DNA of 64,000 bases from Synechococcus sp. UW140 (GTDB taxonomy: Bacteria; Cyanobacteriota; Cyanobacteriia; PCC-6307; Cyanobiaceae), in NCBI RefSeq assembly GCF_900474295.1, contig NZ_UCOB01000031.1, positions 31,976 through 95,975 on the forward strand, read 5' to 3'. Position numbers and translations under genes: made by a program. Below, piece after piece: positions 63,912 through 64,000 of this stretch (position 1 is the first letter of the stretch; every line of letters starts with the position of its first letter). Under the pieces are notes generated by a model, which did no database searches, had not been told where the DNA came from, and saw only the letters and a list, made by a program, of their open reading frames with translations.

Positions 63912-64000
63912 ATGGCGCCCCTGTCCCTTCTGCCTGATGCAGATCTGGTGCGTTCGTATCTGCGTGATATCGGTCGTGTGCCGCTGCTGAGCCATCAGCA
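63912..64000 (+). CDS. RNA polymerase sigma factor, sigma-70 family group 2, partial
   Basis: Only the first 29 residues lie in the window: MAPLSLLPDADLVRSYLRDIG, then RVPLLSHQ. The motif D-x-V-R-x-Y-L-R-D-I-G-R-V-P-L-L is the start of region 1.2 of cyanobacterial primary-like and group 2 sigma factors. The absence of a long acidic region 1.1 argues for a group 2 (non-essential, stress or light-responsive) member. The gene continues past the right edge. Confidence 0.85.
   Translation, partial: MAPLSLLPDADLVRSYLRDIGRVPLLSHQ

Overview
The window looks like a stretch of core chromosome from a marine picocyanobacterium of the Synechococcus/Cyanobium group. The reasons are the GC-rich coding sequence, genes on both strands with very short gaps and many 1-4 bp stop/start overlaps, and the gene content: petG, cytochrome cM, chlI, lycopene cyclase, crtE, a CURT1/CAAD protein, SasA (the KaiC-interacting kinase), OpcA with zwf, a cyAbrB regulator, a DUF3370 protein and a DUF6447 protein. 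The ferredoxin-NADP reductase carries an N-terminal CpcD-like phycobilisome linker domain, which points to a phycobilisome-bearing Synechococcus rather than Prochlorococcus. I see no insertion sequence, prophage, CRISPR array or rRNA operon.

Layout. 0-5 kb: an MFS transporter (cut by the window edge), a secreted alpha/beta hydrolase, and an incomplete peptide-type ABC transporter preceded by a translationally coupled small protein. 5-10 kb: homoserine dehydrogenase, SufE, a secreted protein, 5-formyl-THF cyclo-ligase with a minisatellite tail, a methyltransferase and a DUF6447 protein. 10.6-16.1 kb: a long minus-strand cluster running cytM, trmJ-like, serine hydrolase, DUF3370, chlI, ruvC. 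16.1-20 kb: petG, rsmD, hisH, trxA, guaB3 and CAAD. 20-28 kb: gyrA, lycopene cyclase, a GH57 enzyme, leuA and a sugar-type ABC permease. 28-32 kb: small poorly known genes, including a Nif11-type protein and a secreted HEXXH protein. 32-40 kb: an RluA-type synthase, an HD-domain 7TM phosphodiesterase, folD, crtE, a PAP2-like protein, a RecD-like helicase, a GAP-family protein and a histidine phosphatase.

40-47 kb: acylphosphatase, cobB, opcA, zwf, petH and an SRPBCC protein. 47-53.5 kb: tRNA-Glu, sasA, a possible chromophore-lyase-like protein, a secreted protein, pepN, a 585-bp intergenic region with DnaA-box-like repeats, and cyAbrB. 53.5-64 kb: a GHL10 family protein, prs, an LCP-family protein, the ferredoxin-type divinyl reductase BciB, malQ, a RodZ-like protein, an RsuA/RluB-type synthase, phoR-phoB, and the start of a group 2 sigma factor.

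Functionally, zwf and opcA (oxidative pentose phosphate pathway), the GH57 enzyme and malQ (glycogen and maltodextrin), SasA (circadian output) and trxA all serve light/dark carbon management. chlI, bciB, crtE, the lycopene cyclase and CAAD build pigments and thylakoids. petG, petH and cytM belong to electron transport. Nothing in the window is a convincing, wholly new multi-gene system. The best leads are the DnaA-box-like cluster after pepN, the Nif11/HEXXH small-gene island, the petG terminator embedded in rsmD, and strong symmetric repeats upstream of guaB3 and of the sigma factor gene. Gene starts were chosen by eye from overlaps, conserved N-termini and signal sequences, and several remain uncertain.
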